A stretch of DNA of 64,000 bases. It comes from Blattamonas nauphoetae (Eukaryota; Preaxostyla; Oxymonadida). The notes under the pieces were generated by a model. It was given only the letters and a program-made list of their open reading frames with translations. It had not been told where the DNA came from and ran no database searches. Position 1 is the first letter of the stretch. Every line of letters begins with the position of its first letter. A program made the position numbers and the translations under genes. The stretch covers positions 186,001 to 250,000 of the forward strand of contig JARBJD010000008.1 in assembly GCA_033064195.1 (NCBI GenBank), written 5' to 3'. Below, piece after piece: positions 1-10,832 of the stretch.

Positions 1-1660
1 GGTTTTTCAAAAGTGAAATCGAAATGATAAAAAGAATGGGTTCATCTCCGTCGTCCACCAAATGTTCCTCACTCTCAATAATATTTCCAGGATCTATTTC
101 CGACAAGAACTTCATTCATCCTCTTTTTCAGCGACAAGAGGGACAACTGAATTGGGTTGCAAAGATCCTTCTGCATCACGCTTCTTCTGACAAGTTTCTG
201 ATAAAAAATTGTATGACGTCTTTTTTTGTAAAGTTTCTCCCATATTTTTCACCAAAAACTCTCTTTTGGTGAAAGAACTGGGCTTTGTGGAGGTTCGATC
301 ATGGTAGAAAAGTGTGTTGTGGCTATCCAACCTTGTAGAGTGTTTCATTTATTTCTCCTCTTTATTTGTAGGAACAACAACCGATTTCAGCAACGATCAT
401 GGCATCCTCCTGTGCTTTTGTGCATCATGTGACTGTCTTTTATGTTTGTCGTTTCATTCTTCGATTCGTCAGGTACGTTTTGAATATGCTCCGATTCGTG
501 CTTTTATTTCAGAGAATTTGTCTCGCAATTCCTGTGGCCGACTTTCCAGACGTCAGTTTAGGAAGGATCTCTTTCTTCCCTTGAGGACTGCATTTTCATC
601 TTTTCTGAATCTTCCAATTTGGAAAAGAGAACTGAAAGAGAAGGACAGACTTGATATGTTAGGAGATGTGATATCATTTCCTTTTTTATTGATGAGTTTT
701 TTTTCGAGTGTTTTGAGTCGTTCATTTTCAACCACACATCTGTGTTTCATTCATTTCCTTCAAGTATGACACGCTATCTCCTCTCACATACAGAATAAGT
801 CATACCATTTCATCGAAAGCATTCTCGTTAGTTTTGTCTTATCGTTAACAATTTTCTGGGTTAGATCACGTGCATGATTTCCTGCAAATTCTGGCGAATG
901 TCGAATATCTGGGCCGATTTGAAATGAGAAATAAAACAGAAGAAATGGAAAAGCAAGAACAAATGATGTGAGATTCAACCGCGAACAGATGAGATTTCGA
1001 CTGTATGTCATCTTCTTATAATCTTAGAAAGACGTAAAAATGTTCAAAATGAGACTTGAATCGAATCACTTTCATGATCCACGAAGAAGTCAGTGAAAAC
1101 TCGAACCATGGTTGAAAATTCCATATGTTGAGGAAACGTGTATTTCTTCCCCTATTTCCAGAAACGAAAACTGATTTTGAGAAATGAAAATCGCAATACC
1201 TCTTTCGAGAGGATCGATTGATGAAGCGAACGAAAAGATGCATGGTTTCGTTGAAATCGACTGTCATTGACTTTAATCATCTTTGAAGCATGTTTTGAGA
1301 GTGTCTTTCGGAATGGAGATGTGGATAGACATATGGGAATCTGTGTTGTTGACGGTGGTGTGGATCCTCCACTTACCTTCCAATGGGAAGATATTTGTTT
1401 ATTCTTCAACAATTTGTGTCTTTTTTCATGTATTTGAATCCGTAGAATGGACATCCTCTTAAAATAATGTGATAGTTGATTGGGATTCGTGTGTCTGAAA
1501 CAGGAACTCTGCTGAAAATCGTAAATTAAGAAGTATCATTGTGAAATGTGTTCACTAATCTGAGCATCACAGATGTTTATGACTCATATCGGTATTGGTC
1601 ATTGTCTTCATTCATCATATATCGAGAAAACCTGAGGGGACGTAATTAATGCACCCCCTA
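1..1660. other. No recognisable gene
   Basis: Short open frames on both strands show no domain, signal peptide or repeat that I recognise, and none resembles the receptor family that begins further right. The receptor A sequence should continue to the left of 1999 if the small element at 1661-1998 had simply inserted into it, but it does not. Receptor A therefore looks truncated, and this stretch is either unrelated sequence brought in by rearrangement or a decayed element. I see no terminal inverted repeat that closes on this segment. Confidence 0.5.
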
Positions 1661-1998
1661 TAACAAACCGAGGTACCTCTTGATTGCCTGCTACCACAAG
1701 CCGCGAGGGGCAGGGGACTAGTTTCTACTTCCTTTTGGAACACTCTTTTACAAGACTTGCAACAGTTTTTTTGTTCTCCGTTGGAGATTTTCTGTTACAA
1801 GCACTAAAACAATTTTTGTTACCTCTTTCGTCGCAAGCGACAGTCCCTTTCATCATTGGTTCGCCCTGATGATTGGAAAGAGTAAGGATACCAAGCGTTT
1901 CTAATTATTGAAATGTTTCGTCATTATGTTGGCTCTCTATTGACCAACCCATTACTCACGACCACTTCTCATTATCAGAGGTACCTCGGTTTGTTACA
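1661..1998. repeat. Short DIRS-like terminal fragment
   Basis: This piece is bounded by inverted copies of TAACAAACCGAGGTACCTC. Over its whole length it is a near-identical inverted copy of 32594-32935, the left terminus plus non-coding spacer of the DIRS-like element at 32594-37346. No coding part is present, so it is a short derivative of that family. High similarity to the larger element suggests a recent origin. Receptor A sequence starts immediately after it. Confidence 0.75.
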
Positions 1999-2447
1999 AG
2001 ATCATCGAATCTAGTCAGGACATCATCGTCAAACAGGATCTTCTTCCTCCCACACTTGTTATCCCCTCGACTGCCTCCTTTGGCGACTCACCTGGTCTGG
2101 TCTCTGTGGTTGGGACACTCGTTTTGAAGGAAGTGAACATCGATGTCCAGGTCAACATTATGTCGTTCGTGTTGTTTGATGTGAAGGGTGGCGAGCTGGT
2201 GATGGACTCTGTGCACCTTTCTGGTGTTCCATCGTCGTCTGATGTGGTGGATGGGATTGAAGGGTTGTGTTCGTGGGAGACTGGATTGATCAAACTTCAC
2301 GATGCAGAGATGGAGACACACTCGTGTGAGTTCTCGTCAATTGACATGGGAGAGATTTGGATGGAGTCGAGTAATCTGTCGCTGATCTCGTCGCAGATCC
2401 TGAGCAATGGAGCGCGATTCTCATTATTCCCATCAGCTCAACAAGAT
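1999..2447 (+). pseudogene. Receptor A, ectodomain piece 1
   Basis: This is an open reading segment of a beta-helix surface receptor. The frame starting at 2001 runs without a stop to the element at 2448. It contains the family landmarks PPTLVIPSTAS, LFDVKGGELVMD, GLCSWETGLIKLHD and CEFSSIDMGEIW, which also occur in receptor P2 at 44953-45300. The short strand-turn repeats with Ser, Cys and Asn are typical of a pectin-lyase-like right-handed beta-helix. The protein continues at 3548 and 4524 after two insertions. The N-terminal half, including the signal peptide, is missing, because the similarity ends at the DIRS-like fragment at 1661-1998. It is a broken gene. Confidence 0.8.
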
Positions 2448-3547
2448 GTGCGAATCCACGATGACTTCGCACTATCTGTATTTTTCCACCAGACTGAGTC
2501 ATGACCAGTACAATGAAGAGGAGATCACGTAGCATACCTTCGTTTTTCCATTTCATTCCTTGTTCATGACATTTCTCTCACCCATTTTAGAAAAGTGATC
2601 GTGACTGCATTCTCTTTTGAGAAAGAATCCACCGCAGCGAACGACAGTTTCGTTTCCAATATTCCGAATACATCACATTCTAATCGCGATCTTTCGATAA
2701 ATCCGCCTTTCTCGTTCAGTTTTACTCTGGACAAAGCTTGATATCTGGATTCCAACATGAGATCCAGCAACTGATGTGGTGGTCAGAATATACACCGTAC
2801 GAAAAGTGGTACCTATTTTTCTTACACCTTCTGTGACAACATTCTCTCCACAAATCAGTCCCCTCAATCACATGCAGTTTCATGTTTCTATTCCATTCGA
2901 GGACCATGACGAATCTTGAAATTGCACAATTTTCAGTCATTATTAGTCTTCAGACATTAAACGATGGGTTTCACTGTCTATCTGAAGGGAAAAACCCTCA
3001 CGTTTACATGGCACGTCGATTTGCAGTGAAAGGATATCCACTGAATCTACATATCTTATTCGTGTATTTTCCTTTCTATTCATCCGTTTTAGTCACGATA
3101 CTAGTCTCTCGGCGGTCCTGCACTCTGTTTTCTCAATCGAACTACTGAAAGCGAAAGTATGCATTTGATGACAAAAATCTGGGATCAAACTCTCACACGA
3201 ACTCCATTCTATGACGAAGATGATGTATGGTGTCATACCGTGCGTAACAACACCGATTTCTGTCATTTTTGAAAAAGGTGAGATGTCTCGATCGTTGTGT
3301 CTGAAGACCTTCAAAATCCTATTTCCAATTGGAACATCCGTTTTATATGATATTCAAGTCAGGTCTTGTTCATTCTTTCTTTGTAAACGGCGAAAGTGTT
3401 CCACAAAGAAAAACACAGCCTTTTTCCACCCTTGGACCCGAATTACAACAAAAGTAAGACATGCTAGTTTATCCCACTTCCGCTTCGGATTTATTCTCAA
3501 ATTTTTATGAAAAAATTCAAAAGTGCGCAGTCATCGTGGATTCGCAC
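2448..3547. mobile_element. 1.1-kb non-autonomous TIR element
   Basis: The ends are inverted repeats of about 25 bp beginning GTGCGAATCCACGATGAC, with one mismatch. They are flanked by a 4-bp target duplication AGAT at 2444-2447 and 3548-3551. The empty site is visible in the paralogue P2 at about 45293-45310, where the flanks are continuous. The tip itself is a small palindrome (GTGCGAA pairs with TTCGCAC). No transposase-like frame is visible inside. Superfamily is unassigned; 4-bp duplications occur in several DNA transposon groups. Confidence 0.8.
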
Positions 3548-3664
3548 AGATGTGATGTGCAAATCAGGAAACATCATGATTCTTCCCAACTCTTCAGAAA
3601 CTTCGGACGATCATTGGATCTCATCAACGTCAGAATGTTCAGTTGTTCTTAATCGAAGCGATTT
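3548..3664 (+). pseudogene. Receptor A, ectodomain piece 2
   Basis: A 117-bp exon-like island of receptor A lies between two mobile elements. It reads DVMCKSGNIMILPNSSE and then DDHWISSTSECSVVLN, matching P2 at 45299-45400. It belongs to the membrane-proximal end of the second beta-helix. The frame is preserved relative to the pieces at 1999 and 4524, so removing the two insertions restores similarity. The insertions are too long and too clearly bounded by terminal repeats and target duplications to be introns. Confidence 0.8.
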
Positions 3665-4523
3665 GGGTGATTCTAAATGAATTGTTACCCGCGTATTTTC
3701 TTCTGCCAGACGTGCAGAAACTCTCTGCAATTTTCAGAGCGCTCATATTCTCCTCCCCTCGACATGATGAAGGTGTTTTTTGTCCTTCTGACTCTTCATA
3801 CATTCTTTTGTATCTGAGTTCTGCATTCAGTCGACATTTTTCACCCAGACTTGTCTATACCTCCAAACATGTTCAAGTATCTCGTTTTAACACAAACTTT
3901 GAAGCGGAAAACCATCGCTTGAACAGGATATATATTCTCATCTTCGCTTTCCAAGTCTTTGTTTCCATCATCTTCGATCCAACAACGAAACTTGACATCT
4001 CATTGATTGATTGCAATTTTGAGGTTTTCCAACTCTTTTCCTTCAACTTTCTCATTCAGATCTGGTGATCCCGTTCTTCCCCTCAAACAGTTGACTTGTG
4101 AATTCCGATCTTCCTCCCTCTTCTATTGTAACCCTCAAAAATGATATCCATTCACAAATTCGCCTCAAAAATACCATATGGACGTTTTCGGATTCCTTTA
4201 TGAAGATATTGCCTCTCTGACGCGAGGAAGTCAATCCATGTTTTTCAAGACTTTTTGAATGATTCGTGCTTTTGATTCGCTTTTTTCTCACATTTCCGTT
4301 CTTTTATATCGTTTTACACCATCGGTTGATTTTCTGGCACGTTTCGGGGAAATAAATGTGAAAAAAAGCCCCAATCAGAATAGGGCTCTCTCGAACGCGA
4401 TCAAAACAAAATCTCCAAAATTTAGCACTTTTCTGTCCTGAAAACCTCTGACAGCTAATTCTACAAAAATTTTTTTTTTGAGACGCACCATAGTCTTTTG
4501 TAACTTTTCATTTAGAATCACCC
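3665..4523. mobile_element. 859-bp non-autonomous TIR element
   Basis: The terminal inverted repeats begin GGGTGATTCTAAATGAA, with a target duplication ATTT at 3661-3664 and 4524-4527. The uninterrupted target can be inferred from receptor P2 near 45400-45425. The interior is A+T-rich and has no transposase-like frame. It is a separate family from the element at 2448-3547, because the tips differ, although both made 4-bp duplications. Confidence 0.8.
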
Positions 4524-5785
4524 ATTTTGAATCGCCACATTTTGTTCCTTCACTCGACGTGAAGAATTGCAGAAGCACACTCTCGAAGAAGAAAGACTCG
4601 TTCTCTGTTTCATCCGTTGAATTGTGGAACGAAACAACCATCACTCTGTCTGTCCCTTCATCCGATCTCTCGTCTCTCTCATCGAATGAAGAATGGAAGG
4701 GGAGGATTATGTTTGGGAAAGACAAACACACCGACTCGTTCACCTTCCTCGAATCACTCAAGAATCGGAAAGCAGAAGCCCTCAAAGAATCCCTCCCCTG
4801 GCTGATTCCAGTCATTATCTGTTCAGTTTTGCTCCTTCTCACTATCGTCATCGTCGTTATCGTTATTATCTGCCGTCGAAGAAAGGCAGCCAAATCGGAT
4901 TCTGAGAAACTGCTTGACAAACAGGAATTGAACGAAGTTGATGAAATCAAGTTGGAAGTTGAAATGATGCCCTATCACACAACCAACGGTGTCATCGCTC
5001 ACAAATTGGACGACCCACAAACAGCCATGGCATCTGATGATATGGAGGACACACGAGGCAGCTTTCATCAACCTCAAGCTCGACGACTTGATCCCCCAGT
5101 GGAAGCACTCCAATGCGAAGGACAGTTCGCAGTGGAGACAGTGGATGGTCAGGACACACTGTACAATCGGATCCACAAGGGAGATGGAGTGGGAGAGGGA
5201 AAGAAGAGAGAGATTGAGAAGAAGATTGTTCAAGGAATGCTGAAGATGATTGAGAAGCACAATCTGGAAGCAGGGACTCGAATCTCTCCTCACTGGATTC
5301 TTCTGAACCGAAGCGACTCTGTGTTCATTCGAGTTCAATCGAAACTGGAGACGAAACATGATCAAGACAAGTCATCGCTCCTGAAGGACACTCAACGATC
5401 AGCGAGCCAGTCAGGACAGAAAAATGGGATTGAAGAGGTTCGTTGGCGAGCGCCTGAACAAGGAGAGAAAGAGGGAGAGATGAAGGAAGGAGTGGAAGCG
5501 TCGAAAGTGATGGTTTTTCGGCTCGGCCTGATCCTATGGGAGATTGAGACAGGTCTTGTTCCGTTTGGAGAACTGGATGCAGTGAATGCTCATCGGAACT
5601 TGGCAGCTGGGATTGGTCTGCCTCTTCAAAAGGTGTCAGACTCATCGATGCGGGAATTGATTGAAGGGTGTCTTCAGATTGATGCTGACCAGCGGATCAC
5701 ACTCCAACAAGTCCTCTCCAAACTCAATGACATCCCTGTAAAAGACGATACTCAAGATCTGAAAGGTCAATTCACTCAATTGTAG
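4524..5785 (+). pseudogene. Receptor A, membrane and pseudokinase part
   Basis: This open segment encodes the end of the ectodomain (ESPHFVPSLDVKN, WKGRIMFGKDKHTDSFTF), a transmembrane helix at about 4801-4872 (LIPVIICSVLLLLTIVIV) followed by CRRRKAAK, an acidic juxtamembrane stretch and a kinase-like domain to the stop at 5783. In the kinase part I see SPHWILLN where a catalytic loop would be, RWRAPEQ (the APE region), VFRLGLILWEIETG (the usual DVFSFGxxLWE region with the Asp lost) and a C-lobe ending in an ITLQQVLSKL helix. No VAIK lysine, HRD or DFG motif is visible, so a pseudokinase is the likely reading. This segment is intact, but the gene as a whole is truncated and split. Confidence 0.85.
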
Positions 5786-7142
5786 CAAGTCTCACCAAAT
5801 CTATCAAATCACCTCATTTCTTCATTCTTCACAACACGAATGAATGCTGCCACTTCTCTCTGCGTCACACGACTTCTTCTTTCACGTCACCCTCACTCTT
5901 GAAATCGTTTGCAGAGAAGTTCAGCACACGTCTCTACATCCTTCATTTTTCTGACTTTTTTCTTGTCAGTGTTCATTTTCGTTGTTCTCTGAACTTTCTT
6001 TCTGTTGCTTTTCTGACCAACTCCATCAACAATGAAATGGAAACATGATGGCAAGAGCCTGCTCTTCGCCCCAGTCACTCTTGAAGACAGTGAGAACACG
6101 TCACCTCTTCTCTCTGTGTCTGTCACACACCACTCCAATTCTGTAAAACCTGCAGTTCACTATTTTCACAACACTATTTCAACCTCGTCATCATATTCCT
6201 TCACTTTTATCTGTCATCACTGTGTCAACCACCACAATTTGTTCTTCTTAACCTTTCTTCTTCCTGAGCAGTGGCTGACTGTCTTGATTTGCCGTCCTCT
6301 CCCCTTCCTTCTCTTATCAGTATTTCTTTATTTCGTTGTTTGATTCTGTTGGATGAGTCGCTCGATCAGAATCAGCCCACGTGTGCCTCTCTCTCTGAGG
6401 ATTGGAGAGGACGTGTTCTTCATCCATCTCTTGTTCTGGACAAATGGTCTGGAGTCTTAATTGGCTGATTGTGATTGGGAGCTCGTCCTGTCATTTCACT
6501 CTTCCTTCCCAAAACTCCGAATCCACATCATTTTTCCTGAGATTTCTTTGATTTCTTTGCTGAAAGCCACTGTATGGATTGAAGACTCAGGAAAAAGAAT
6601 AGTGACAGCCACCATCAAGGCAAACTCGCCAGCCCGGTCACTTCATGAGCAATCTTTTCACCAGAATTGTTCCAAGAGGAGAGAGAATGATGAATACAAA
6701 CAGTGTGAAGTGAATCTGGTCAAGTACTGATTACAATAAAGAGAACACAAAGAACAAGAAAAGAGACTAGAAATGGAGAAAAAAGCTTCGGTGGACATTC
6801 ATTGAAAGAGTCATGGTTGAAAAAGATGACGGTTTCATCTGAGAGAGATGAGAGAAGAAGGAAGACACACAAAGCGATTGATTCATTTCAGATCTGGATG
6901 GTGTGGTTGACACCTCCAAAAGATTCTGAAGACAATCACTGCGAATATAAACAGAAAAAGCTCTTCACATTTGCGAGAGATGAAGAGAGAGGAAAAGGAG
7001 AAAAACTCGTTGTTGACATCGAAATAAAGGACTGCATTGTGATAGATGTCAGGAAAGGACAGACTGCGAGAGATTTGAGAGGAAAGAAGACACACAGAAT
7101 GACACAACCATCTTTGAGAACTGGATGGTGGGGCTAACATCT
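5786..7142. other. 3' flank of receptor A; no supported gene
   Basis: This is the gap between the convergent receptors A (+) and M (-). It is rich in T+C on the plus strand up to about 6300. A 111-codon open frame at 6802-7137 (+) is built partly from an internal duplication and has no recognisable domain, so I do not call it a gene. An AATAAA at about 6735 may be incidental. Confidence 0.4.
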
Positions 7143-7180
7143 CTAAAGAGTCTGGAGACAATCACATGCAACAGAAACAT
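6840..7180 (+). repeat. Diverged tandem duplication, about 225-bp step
   Basis: The stretch at about 6840-6945 (GAAGACACACA, then CTGGATGGTG, then GACAATCAC) recurs at about 7065-7175 in the same order and orientation with many mismatches. It is a degenerate direct duplication in otherwise unassigned DNA. A smaller direct repeat GAGGGCGGAGT followed by GGTGGATG occurs at about 7256 and 7326. Confidence 0.55.
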
Positions 7181-7550
7181 TCATAGAATTTGATAAAATG
7201 ACAGTCCGTGCCGCGGTGACAGACGATCGTGGAGTACAGTTTGAAGAGTGTTCTGAGGGCGGAGTATGGTGGATGGAAGAGAGGATGGTGGGACGATACT
7301 CGACGAGAGGTTGTTGGACTGGTCGAGGGCGGAGTGTGGTGGATGATTCTGCGAACATGTCGAGTGGCAGGCTTGGGTGGATGTGTTGATCTTGAGGACG
7401 ATGGGAGGAGGGAACAGCGAAGTCGTTGCGAAGGTTCGGAGTTGGCATGGATTGCATTGGCAACGAAAGGGAACGGGAAGGCGACGAGTGCCAGAGAGCG
7501 AAAGGAGAGATAGGTCGGGCGTGGAGTGGATCGGAGTGAGGAGAGAGAGG

Positions 7551-8795
7551 TCAGGAAGACGACGAAGGCGATGACGAGGTGGATTTCAGTTGGAGTGACC
7601 CGAACGAGCAGCCACTCACAACCATCCCACGACGATCAACGAAGAAAGGAACTCCCTCCCAAACACAAACTCCTCCCGAAAAGGCAACACACCCAACATC
7701 CCCAACACAACTGCACGACGACAGGCGAACTCCATCGAGCAACACCACTCCCTTCACCCTTCTTCCGACAATCAAGAATCCACTTCCTCCAACAACTTCA
7801 ACTCCGTCTCTCTTTCCCACCCAACTCAGAGTGCATCCCAAGAAACGAGATTCCCGAAGATCAACGCGACACGACGACACACTTCGGCCCTTCTCTTCCA
7901 TCTCAACCAAAACACATCCCCCTCCCAACTCCCTCCTCCCTTGCTCATTCAAAGCAATTGTCGTCGAGCACGAATCGAACTCACATTTCGTCACAACTAC
8001 CTCTCCTCCAACTGTCACCAAGCGGATCACACTTCCCATCGATCTTCCTGAACACTTTTTGAATTCTGTCGAAGCAATCTCAACCTTCCCTCGTGTCTTC
8101 CCAACCACCACTCCTCCATTTTCAAACGACACTCCATCAAACGAGCAAGATGAGAGTGTCAATCGTCCTTTGTTGCTCACCGAAATGACACTTCCCTTCC
8201 CCCCGAATCTCAACGACGACATCTGAAAGTCTTCTCCCTTCATCTCTCCATCTTTCGAGATCGTTATGAATCTGTGCTTGATCGCTTCCGAGCTGCTCAC
8301 TTTGCATCGCTCCATCCAAACTACTCCTCCCTCTCCCACCACAAACACACTCCCAACCCTCACGTTCGATGACGTCACAACGAACATCACATCAACAAAC
8401 GAGAGTGTGTTCTTCGACACTGACGCCATTCCTTGTTCCTTCGAGTCTCGTTGCTCAGATGTCTGGACTGAATCTGTCAAAGTGCATTCGATCTTTCGTC
8501 CTTCTCCTCCCCTCACAATCACACTCAACCCTTCTTGTTCGAGACCAAGTTCGGTTTGCTTCCCGATTCTGCACCAATCTGCGATTTCCAACAGCCAGAC
8601 ATCAATCAGCTCGGCGTTGCATTTTGCGAGTGCGGTGTGGAGTGTCAGAAGTGGATCGTATTCAGTTCCTTCATTTTCATCACTTCCTGCCGAGCTGATG
8701 TGGAGAACACTGACTGTTGGTTTAGGCGGGACAGAGAAAGATGGTGCTGTGTGAGATACAATCAGCGTTGATGATGAGAGCGTCTTCACGGTGTA
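7551..8795 (-). pseudogene. Receptor M, second beta-helix part
   Basis: This is the continuation of receptor M downstream of the pogo insertion. Read on the minus strand from 8795 it starts TVKTLSSSTLIVSHTA, which joins SDELSYGKTY on the other side of the transposon exactly as in P2 (22530-22610). It then has ISSAGSDENEGTEYDP, the typical entry to a right-handed beta-helix of the DUF1565 type, and a ladder of short strands (CSFDGVSF, FKKCSGRSMGS, CEFDSCST, CSFGSLQL). It ends at a stop after a serine-rich stretch without reaching a transmembrane segment. The expected membrane and kinase parts are absent, so the 3' end is either lost or shifted out of frame beyond 7551. Confidence 0.75.
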
Positions 8796-10832
8796 TAGTC
8801 CGTCAAAAACCCGGACTTCGTCAAAAACCCGTCGTTTTCCGGTGTTAAATCGCTCCCCACGATTTCTCCACTTCACTCTGAATATGATCGACATCTCTGA
8901 TATTTTTGGTCTATTGAACATTTTACTCACTTCAAAACATTTTGAATCGAGCATTTTTTTCACAAAAAGACTGAATCAAAATTGAAAAGATGATCACACC
9001 CACAACATTTTTATGTCGTCATCAGAACCTCATTTTCTCAGTCCAGAGGAAGTTTCAAAAATTATTGTGAAACAGGAATACCTTTCGATTCCGAATCGAG
9101 TTGCTCGTGGACTGAAATTGTACGAAGACGAACACGTCAAGCTGGAGACCCTCGCAGAAAGCAACCTCGGATCTCCTTCCCAACTGCGTCGCGGAAGGCG
9201 AGCTCTTAAGGATGGACGAGAAGTCGGAATCAATGGTCGTCCTCGCTTTTCAGTTCAGCTGAAGAAACTGACCTTGAAATGAAAGTCCTCGAAGACATCT
9301 CGCGCAATGTTCCGATTAAGGTGTCTCGAGTTATGACTCATGTTTGCTTCTTTTTCATGAAAATCGCATTTAGGCAAAAGAAATCGTTTTACGTCGAAAT
9401 GATCCAATAAAAAATTGGCTGAAGTGAAACGACCCACAATTTCGAACTGGATAGATCAGAATCCAGTGCTCCAGCGATCCCTTCCATCTTTTTGAGTCCC
9501 GAAAGAATTGCTGCTACGACTGTCGAAAGCATGACTGAATGGTTCAAATTGCTCAAAAGTGTTGTGATTGATGCGAAGATCGATGATGACATGATTTTCA
9601 ATTTTGACGAAACCTCTCTCAGAATCGATGAGGATAAACAGTCGATGGTTGTGTGGTATCGCGGTGAGAATGTCCCGCCGAATTCCGAAAATAAAAGAGT
9701 TGTCAACGCAACCTTAGCTTGTACGATCTGCGCCGATGGTTCTTCACTTTCACCAATTCTGCTATATCCTACCAACACGCCTGTCGCCGAATTCTCTGGA
9801 TTGAGTGCTCATCACATCATCTCACTCTACGAGGGAAGCGGATACATGACATCAACTCTTTCCAAAAGTTGTCGAAAATGTCATCATTCCAGAAATCACA
9901 GAAAAGCGTGATAAGAGTCCCAAAAATGCGGAATGCACTTCTTCTCCTCGATGGAGCATCATCTCACATGTTTCCTGAATTTCAAGAGATGGCTGAAAAG
10001 GCATACATTCAAATTCTCTTCCTCCCACCTCACTCATCATCAATCTCACAACCTCTTGATGGCTATTGTTTCGCAAGTTTCAAGTCAGAACTCTCTCGAA
10101 AATACATTCAACCCGAATCAAACTCAATTTCAGCTTACAGAACCGAACTCGCACGAATTCTGCCAGATTGTTTGGCGACGTCAATGAAACCCTGTGTCAT
10201 CAAGGCATCATTCGCTCGATGTGGGGTTTCTCCACTTTCACTCGCTCAATTGATTCAACTAGTCCCTTCCAAACCAGAATCAGAAACACCATCTTCATCC
10301 ATACTGTCTTCTGAAACGACTTGTGAAACTCCCGCTTCTCACCACACAGCTATTCAAACAAAACCGAAATATCAGGGAAGACTTCTTACAACTCTCACTC
10401 AAAGAAAACGTGGTTTCACTCCGAAGATTCAAATACACACCAAATTGAATGTGATCCAATCTTCAGAACGACCTCAAAAATCGAAACAACTAACCCTTGA
10501 TGAAATAAAACCACAGAAAAGGCAAGAATCAACACGAATCGAGTCTGTTCAGTCTGTTTTTCCACTTTCAAAGAGCCGAATCAATGTCCTTCATGATGAT
10601 GACAGTGACTTTTTGGACGAGTCGACTTCAGAAAAAATAACTTCACAGAATGACTCTTTGTAACAGATTTTTCGACTATCACTTCATTTAAGTAAATTCT
10701 CTGGTATTTGAATCAGAATTAAAAAAACAAGTTGAATTGAGAAAAAAAAGTGAAATGTTTGATCAACCCCACAAAACTTGAGAATCCATGAAAGGACGGG
10801 TTTTTGACGAAGTCCGGGTTTTCGACGGACTA
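8796..10832 (+). mobile_element. pogo-like DNA transposon, copy 1
   Basis: The element has terminal inverted repeats of about 38 bp (TAGTCCGTCAAAAACCCG and its complement) and a TA target duplication at 8794-8795 and 10833-10834. Each tip contains the motif GTCAAAAACCCG twice in tandem, separated by a few bases; one unit of the right tip has a single mismatch. The interior encodes one DDD transposase on the plus strand. It inserted into receptor M against the direction of that gene. It is nearly identical to the copies at 37593-39632 and 54178-56749, differing mainly in homopolymer lengths, so transposition was recent. Confidence 0.95.
9013..10663 (+). pseudogene. pogo-like transposase, copy 1
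   Basis: This is the transposase of the CENP-B/pogo (DDE_1) type, acting on the element's own tips in the nucleus. The start is ATG at 9013 (MSSSEPHF). The N-terminal part is a helix-turn-helix DNA-binding region and the catalytic part carries NFDET, LLLDGASSH and ISQPLDGY. A 32-nt candidate intron lies at 9342-9373 (GTTTGC to ATTTAG). Compared with the other copies this one differs by one base in several homopolymer runs (the T run near 9248, A run near 9411, T run near 9490, T run near 9859), each shifting the frame, so it reads as broken. Those positions are also where assembly error is likely. Confidence 0.85.

Noticed and set aside
2448-4523. Introns in receptor A
   Set aside because: The inserts have terminal inverted repeats and target duplications and are 859 and 1100 bp long; the paralogue P2 is continuous at both sites.
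6802-7137. 111-codon plus-strand gene
   Set aside because: It lies across a degenerate tandem duplication, has no recognisable domain or paralogue, and its composition matches the non-coding flank.
7579-8226. 215-codon open frame on the plus strand
   Set aside because: It is the antisense shadow of receptor M, has Pro/Thr-rich composition and no domain.
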